From Conus ventricosus (Eukaryota; Mollusca; Gastropoda; Neogastropoda; Conidae), in NCBI GenBank assembly GCA_018398815.1, contig CM031602.1:99047378-99111377 (forward strand): DNA of 64,000 nucleotides, given 5' to 3'. Within the stretch, counting starts at the first letter, position 1, and each line of letters starts with the position of its first letter. The translations under genes and the position numbers were made by a program. Below are positions 57,010-64,000 of the stretch, one piece after another. The notes below the pieces were generated by a model. The model had not been told where the DNA came from and searched no databases. It saw only the letters and a list, made by a program, of their open reading frames with translations.

Positions 57010-59635
57010 ACCCCGGCCAGGTACATGGACAGAAAGCGACAGCCACGTCGGTCACCAGTGTACAAGGGGAAAAAGAGAAGCCGACGTCAGGGCCCCTGTG
57101 GCAAGCAGAAAGAGACAGCCACGTCAGGTCACCAGTATGCAGAGGAGGGCCCAAAAAAGGGCAGCCGACGTCCCCGGTCACTAGTGTACAGAGGACAGAA
57201 AGAGACGCCGAGGTCAAGGTGACCCGGTCATGGACAGAAAAAAGTAAGCCGACGTCAAAGTGACCAGTGTGCAGAGGGAACAGAAAAAGGGCGCCGACGT
57301 CCAGGTCACCGTGGCAGAGAGGGGCAGAAAGGACAGCCGACGTCAAGGGACCAGTGTGCAGAGGGCAGAAAGAGCAGCCTCGTCCCGGTCACCCGTGTCC
57401 CGAGGGGAGGAAGAAAGAGACAGCCCAGTCCAGGTCACTAGTATACAGGGGGACAAAAAAGACGCCGACGTCGGTCACCAGGTACAGAGAGAGAGACAGA
57501 AAAGAGAAGCCCGATCCAGGGCACCTTGTACGGGACAGAAAGAGACAGCCGACGCCCGGTCACCCGTTGCAGAGGGAGGAACAGAAAGAACAGCCGACGC
57601 CAGATACCAGTGTACACAGGACAGAAAAAGACGCCGCTCCCGGTCACCAGTGTGCAAGGGAGGACAGAAAGAAAGCCGACGTCAAAGGCACCAGTGTACC
57701 AGGACAAAGAGACAGCCGACGTCCCTGTCACCGTGGCGAGGGAGAGACAGAAAGAGACAGCCGAGTCCCGGTCATCAGTGTACAGAGGACGAAAGAGACA
57801 GCCCAGGTCCAGGCACCAGGGTTTTCAGAGGACAAAAAGAGAAAGCGAGTCCAGGTGTCAGTGTGCAGAGGGAGGGACAGAAAGAGACAGCGCGTCCAGG
57901 TCACCCTGTACAAGGACAGAAAGGGGGGGGACAGCCGACGCCAGGGCACCATTGTACGAGAAAAAGGAGACAGCCGCATCCAGGTCACCAGGTGCAGAGG
58001 ACAAAGGAGCAGCCGACGTCCGGTGCCCAGTGTGCAGAGGACAGAAAAAGGGGACGCCGAGTCCAGGTACCAGTTGCAGGGACGAAAGAGACAGCCGCTC
58101 AAAGGGGCCCGTGTTTCGACAGAAACAGCACCGACGTCCAGGGCCCAGGTGCAAGGAGGGACAGAAAGAGACTGCCGACGTCCAGGTCACAAAAGGGTTT
58201 TCAGAGGCGAAAGAGACAGCCGACGTCCCGGGTTTCAAAGGGGGCAAGGACAGAAAGAGACGCCGACGTCCAGGTCCCATGGGCGAGGGAGGGACAGAAA
58301 AAGACAGCCCATCCAGGTCACAAGGGCAGAGGACAGAAAAAGACAGCCGACGTCAGGGCGCCAGTGTACAGAGGACAGAAAGAGACAGCCCACGTCCCGG
58401 TCCCATGGCAGAGGGAGGGGGCAGAAAAAGACAGCCGACTCCAGGTCACCCGGTGCAGAGGACAGAAAGAGAAGCCGACGTCCAGGGCACAGGTACAGAG
58501 GGAGGGACAGAGAAGAGACAGCCGAGTCCAGGTCACCGTGTATAGAGGGAGGGCAGAAGAGACGCCACGTCCAGGTCACCCGGTGAGGACAGAAAGAGAC
58601 AGCCGACGTCCAGGTCACCCGTGTACAGAGGACAGAAAAGACAGCCGACTCCCGGTCACCAGTGTGCGAGGGGGGGCAGAAAAGAGACAGCCGACGTCCC
58701 GGTCACCAGTGTACAGAGAACGGGAAAAACAGCCGTCGTCCAATCACCCGTGACAGAGGAAAAAAGAGACAGCCGACGTCCAGATCCCAGTGTACACAGG
58801 ACAGAAAAAAGGGAAACCCAGCCCGGTCACCAGTGTGCAGAGGAAGAAAAAAGAAGCCCACGTCCAGTCCCAGTGTCAGAGGGCAGAAAAAGACAGCCGA
58901 CGTCCGTTTACCCCTGTAAAAATTTACAGAAAAAAGGGCATCGACTCCCGGTCACCAGTGTGCAAGGACCAAAAAAGGGCCGAGGTAGGTCACCATGTGC
59001 GGACAGAAAGAGACCCGACTCCAGGCAACCCGTGTGCAGATGGGGAGACGAAAGAGACAGCCGACGTCCGGTCACCAGGTGCAGAGGCAGAAAAGACAGC
59101 CGCGTCCGGCACCGGTACAGAGGAAAAAGAGACGCCGCGTCCCCGGGGTCATGTGATAGGGAGGGCAGAAAGAGACACCGACGTCCAGGTCACCAGTGTG
59201 CAGAGGACAGAAAGAGACAGCCGCGTCCAGGTCACCCTGTCGAGGACAAAAGGCAGCCGACTCCAGGGCGTCAGGGGCATAGGGGGGGACAGAAAAAGAC
59301 AGCCCCACTCCCGGTCACCATTGTGCAGAGGACAGAAAGGACGCCGACGTCCCGGTCACATTTAGAGGGAGGGGCAGAAAGGACAGCCGAGTCCAGGTAC
59401 CAGTGTACAGAGGACAGAAAGAGACAGCCGACTTTCCAGGTCGCCAGTGTCCCAGAGGGAGGGGACAGAAAGAGACAGCCGACTCCAGGTCACCAGTGTG
59501 CGAGGAGGGACAGAAAGGGGACAGCCGACGTCCAGGTCGCAGTGTACAGAGGGAAGGACAGAAAGACACACCCGACGTCCAGGTCACCATGTACAGAGGA
59601 CAGAAAAGCAGCCACGTACAGGTCGCAGTCCGGTC
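57010..59635. repeat. 43-50-bp minisatellite, about 55 copies
   Basis: Unit: gtcaccagtgtacagaggac then agaaagagacagccgacgtccag, with a common variant that adds gagggaggg. Copies differ by one-base losses, for example in homopolymers and in the cgacgtcc/gactcc part. Arg/Gln-rich open frames of up to 497 codons arise because few stops fit this composition. Confidence 0.95.
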
Positions 59636-60365
59636 CTGCGATCTCCGGCCGCCGATGTCTTCTCTGACCACGTCATCCACTGTCTTTGTGTGATGTGGCA
59701 GACGTCGGGTGGAACTGTGTGGGTTTCCCCAGCCATTGAGCTTCAACGTATCTGAGCATTGACAAGCACTTAGGGCTGGCTTTGTGAACTGTAAGGGGAA
59801 AATGAATGCACTGACTCAGTGACGGGACAATCTCACCTTGCAGAATATGCAGATATCGTTTATCAAGAGCGCAGATCGAAGCGGAATAAGCAATGACATC
59901 CACTGAGGTCAAAAACATCGCAAAGAAGCAAGAATAAACACAGCCCCCCCCCCCCCCCCCCCCACACACCCCACACCTAAAACAGCAACAACAACAAAAA
60001 ACAAAAAGAAAGAAAACCGAGGGGGGGGGGGGGGGGGGGGGGGGGGGCAGGGGATTCTAGGGTATGAATTTGACATGTTTTGATAATCAATCGGGTGTGA
60101 CATTGATGAATGCAATGAGAACATATTTTGTATGTTCTGCTGGGATATGAGCACCCAAAATGTCGGGCCGATTGTTTTGAGGCTTTTAATAATTGCGTTT
60201 GTTCCCGCAAAAGTAAGTTTTCTTTTTGTTTTTGTTTTTTTTTTTCTTGACAATGAGATTTGTGATTCTAGGCCGTCTTAGCACGTCGTTTACCATGGTG
60301 AAGACATTTAAACAGCCTGTTTAAAGAAATGAACCCGACTTATCTACGTTTTATGGCTGTTCATG
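59636..60365. other. Unique spacer with facing poly-C and poly-G runs
   Basis: A C-run (59943-59962) and a G-run (60021-60047) lie 58 bp apart and could pair as a hairpin. No gene was recognised. Confidence 0.5.
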
Positions 60366-60369
60366 TTTT

Positions 60370-62325
60370 GGTGTGAGGTCTATTAGAGTAGATAAAATCA
60401 CTTGGTGTACTGTAGATATAGTCCTGCTCTTGTCGATGTAGATAAATGTCACTGTCATGTTTTGTGTAGATATAGTCATTGTTCATGTAGTGTTGATAAA
60501 GTCACTGTTCATTAGTGTTTGATATTGTCTTTGTTATGTCGTGTAGACAAAGGCACCTGTTTCATGGTATGTGATAAGGTCACTGTCCATGTAAGTGTTG
60601 TTAAAGTCACTGTGCTCTTGAGTGTAGATACGTCCATGTCCATGTAGTTGTAGATAATGTCACTGTTCATGTATTGTTGATAAAGTCACTGTTCATGTAG
60701 TGTAGATAAAGTCCACTTGTTCCATGGAGTGTAGATAAAGTCACTGGTCATGGAGTGTAGACAATCACTGTTCATGTAGTGTAGATAAAGTCACTGTTCA
60801 TGTAGTATTGATAAAATCACTGTTCGTGTTGTTTAGTTAAAGTCACTGTTTTTGTGATATAGATAAAGTCACTGTTCATGGTGTGTAGATATGTCACTGT
60901 TATGTGAGTAGATTAAGTCCCGGTCATGCAGTGTAGGACAAAGTCACTGTTCATGTAGGAAAGTATAGTCACTGTTCATGTAGAATGATAAAGTATATGT
61001 TTCATGTTGTGTAGAGTAAAGTCATGTGCAGGGTTGGGCAGATAAAGTCACTGTCATGGTGTGTAGATAAAGTCTCTGTTCATGGAGTGTTGATAAAGTC
61101 AATGTTCATTGTAGTGTTAGTTATAGTCACTGTCGATGGAGTGTTGATAAAGGCAACTGTTCCATGGAGTTGTAGATTATGTTACTGTCCATGTAGTGCG
61201 GATTAAAGTCACTGTTCATGTAGTTGTAGATTATTCTCGTCGTGTAGGACAAGATATAGTCACTGCATTGGGACGTTGTAGATAAAGGCACTGGATTAAT
61301 GGAGTGTTGATATTCTATGTTCATGTAGGAATAGATTAAAGTCTCTGTCCATGGTGTGTAGATAAAGTCACTGTTCTGTAGTGTTTGTTAATTGCACTGT
61401 TCATGTAGGGAAAGATATAAGTCACTGTTAATGGAGTGTAGATAAAGGCTCTGTTCATGGAGTATAGAATACAGTTACTGTCCATGTGTGTAGATAAAGT
61501 CACTGTGCCATGGAATGGAGATAAAGTCCAATTGTGCATGTAGTGTAGATAAAGTCACTGTCCATGGAGTGTAGATAAGTCACTGTTCATGTAGGGTAGA
61601 TAAAGTCACTGTTCTTGTAGTGTGGACAATGTCATGGCTTTTGTAGTGTAGATAAAGTTAACTGTCCATGGAGTGTAGTAAAGTCTCTTTTCATGTAGTC
61701 GTAGATAACGTCACTGTTATGTAGTGTAGTTCTAAAGTCACTGTTCAGGTTGTGTAGTTAAAGTTAACTGTTCATGTAGTGTAGACTAGGTCCACTGTTC
61801 ATGGTATGTAGATAAAGTCACGGTTCATGGGTGTAGATAAAGTCATGTTATGTTGTGTAGACCAAGGTCACTGTTCATGGAGTGTAGATTAAGTTACTGG
61901 TCATGGAGTGTAGACAAGGTCGCTGATTCATGCTAGTGTAGATAAAGTCAATGTTCAGGCTGTGTAGTTTAAAGTCATGTTCATGTAGTGTAGACAACGG
62001 TAACTGTTCATGGAGTGTAGGTTAAAGTCTCTGTTCTTGGTGTGTAGATAAAGTCATGTTTCATATAGGAAAGATAAAGTCACTGTTTCATGTAGGAAAT
62101 GATAATGGTCACTGTCTACTACGGGAATGATAATGTCATCTGTTCATGTAGAAAGATAAAGTCACTGTTCATGTAGGAAAGATAAGTCACTGTCATGTTG
62201 AAAGATAAAGGGCACTGTTCATGTAGGAAAGATAAAGTCACTGTTCATGTAGGAAAGATAAAGTCACTGTTCATGTAGAAAGATAAACTCTCTGTTCATG
62301 TAGAAAGTTAAAGTCACTGTCTAGC
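60370..62325. repeat. 26-bp minisatellite, about 75 copies
   Basis: Unit: tgtagataaagtcactgttc then atgtag. The first part is diverged; the last 270 bp (about 62050-62320) is a homogeneous subfamily with gtaggaaagataaagtcact. Confidence 0.95.
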
Positions 62326-63955
62326 ATGTGGAGTAGATCTGTCATTTCTGGGATGATCTGTCATGGCCTTGGAAGTTCTGTCAATTGTCTTTGATGAACT
62401 GACATTGCAATTGAGTGATCTGTCATTGTCTTGATGATCTTGTCATTGTTTGGATGATCTGTCATGGCCTTGGAAGATCTGTCATTGTCTTGGATGACCT
62501 GTCATTACTGAATGGCCTGCCATTGAATTTTGAGGTTTCTGTCATTGCCTTGAGTGATCTGATTCATGGTCTTGGATGATCTGTCATTGTCGTGGATGAT
62601 TGTATTTGACTTGGTGATTGTCTTTTGCATTGGGTTTGATAACTGACTTTGTCTTGTGTGATCTGTCTTTGCCTTGATTGACCATGTCATGGCCTTTGGA
62701 TGATCTGTCATTGCCTTGATATGATCTGTCATTGCCTTGGTTGATCTGTCATTGCCGTTGGGGGATCTGTCATTGTCTTAAGTGATCTGTCAGTTCCTGT
62801 CGTGGTCTGCCTTGCCTTGGGATTCTGTCATCGCCCTTGGGTTATCTGTACATTACCTTGTGTGTTCTGGTATTAAGCTTGCGTTGATCTGTCATGACCT
62901 TGGTGATCTGTTCATTGTTCTGGTGATGATCCTGTTATTGCCTTGGTGTGATCTGTCGTTGTCTTGGCGTGACCGGTTATTGCCATGGTGATCTGTCATT
63001 GCCTTGAGTGTATCTGTCATTGACTTGGGTGATCTGTCATTAGCAAGTGAGTGATCTGTCATTGCCTTGGTGTTCTGTCATTGCCTTGGGTGATCTGTCA
63101 TTGCCTTGAGTGATCTGTCATTGCCTTGGATGATCTGTCTTTGCCTTGGGATCTGCGTTGCTGTGATCTGTCTTTGTCTTGGTGATCTGTCATTGCCTGG
63201 GGTTCTGTCATTGCCTGTGATTCTGTCATTGCCTTGGGATCTGTCATTGCCTGTGATCTGTCATTGCCTTGAGTGTATCTGTCATGGCCTTGGTGATCTG
63301 TCAGTGCCTTGAGTGATTTGTCATTGCCTTGGGCTGAATCTGTCATTGCCTTGAGTGACCTGTCAGTGCCTTGGGGGAGTCTGTCATTGCTACGTGATCT
63401 GTTCATTGTCCGTGAGTGTTTGTCATTGCCTTGAGGGATCTGTCAGTGCCTTGGTGATCTGTCATTGCCGTGGGATCTGTCGTTGCTGTGATCTGTCATT
63501 GGACTTGGGTGATCTTTCATTGACTTGAGTGATATGCCATTGCCTTGAGTGATCTCTCATTTCCTTGGATGATCTGTATTGCCTTGAGTGATCTGTCATT
63601 GCCTTGGGTGATCTGTCATTGCCTTGGATGAATCTGTCAATGCTTTGGGTGATTGACATTGCCTGTGATTTGTCATTGCCTTGGTGATCCTGTAATTGAC
63701 TTGGCCGTGATCTGTCATTGCCCCTTGGATGATCTGTCATTGCCTTGAGTGCAGTGATATGTCATTGCCGTGATCTGTCATTCTGCCTTGAGTGATCTGT
63801 CATTGCCTTGGGATCTGTCATTGCCTGTGATCTGTCATTGTCTTTGGGTGTTCGGGTCATTGCACTTGTGTGATCTGTCATTGCATTGAGTGTTCTCTCA
63901 TTGCCTTGGGATGATCTGTCTTGCCTTGGGTGATCGGTCATTGCCTTAAGTGATT
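62326..63955. repeat. 20-bp minisatellite, about 80 copies
   Basis: Unit: gtgatctgtcattgccttga with variants. It begins directly where the 26-bp array ends. Confidence 0.95.
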
Positions 63956-64000
63956 GAGTTGGCATCCGTTACGTAACTTATCGGAAGTCGAAGGCTGACA

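Overview
The window is eukaryotic, repeat-dominated DNA, most likely from a mollusc and probably a gastropod. The main taxonomic hint is a broken G-protein-coupled receptor with LDLa repeats, leucine-rich repeats and seven membrane segments (39.7-41.5 kb), the layout known from the snail receptor GRL101. The other repeats fit a marine invertebrate: Penelope-like, Gypsy and several non-LTR retroelements, TG/CA, GA/CT and AT microsatellites, and many minisatellites. There are no bacterial operons, ribosome-binding sites, CRISPR arrays, or tRNA or rRNA genes that I can recognise. Nearly every long coding match is broken by single-base frameshifts and homopolymer-length differences. This may reflect true decay, an unpolished long-read consensus, or both, and I cannot separate them from one sequence.

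Layout. 0-5 kb: a decayed packaging-ATPase-like sequence (about 0.88-1.49 kb), then a 2.2 kb purine-rich minisatellite. 6-10 kb: a non-LTR reverse transcriptase fragment, an inverted repeat and foldback-type repeats. 10.1-18.5 kb: one minus-strand Gypsy-type LTR element with very long LTRs, a tRNA-Pro-like primer site, gag, protease and integrase, but no recognisable reverse transcriptase. 19.0-21.8 kb: a broken gene of a transposase-like family common in invertebrates. 22-25 kb: large compound microsatellites. 25.2-27.1 kb: fragments of a foldback repeat, a non-LTR RT and an L1-like endonuclease. 27.7-29.4 kb: 27-bp and 60-bp minisatellites, then the last exon of an ITIM-type signalling or adhesion protein whose 3' splice site is triplicated. 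32.7-34.1 kb: a Penelope-like element with a GIY-YIG domain and a hammerhead-like motif, preceded by a minisatellite apparently grown from its own RT. 34.2-37.6 kb: a minus-strand endonuclease/RT non-LTR element. 39.5-41.6 kb: the GRL101-like receptor. 42.6-51 kb: a succession of minisatellites, one terminal exon (44.1-44.3 kb) and microsatellites. 52.3-55.1 kb: a minus-strand non-LTR element. 57-64 kb: three large minisatellites of about 45, 26 and 20 bp, the last two abutting.

The genes do not form a pathway. Three features look host-derived: the receptor, the ITIM-tail exon and the Asn-rich terminal exon. The rest is mobile-element debris and tandem repeats. The items most worth a second look are the triplicated splice acceptor that opens all three reading frames, the RT-derived minisatellite, the ATPase relic, the transposase-like family, and the LTR element with protease followed directly by integrase.
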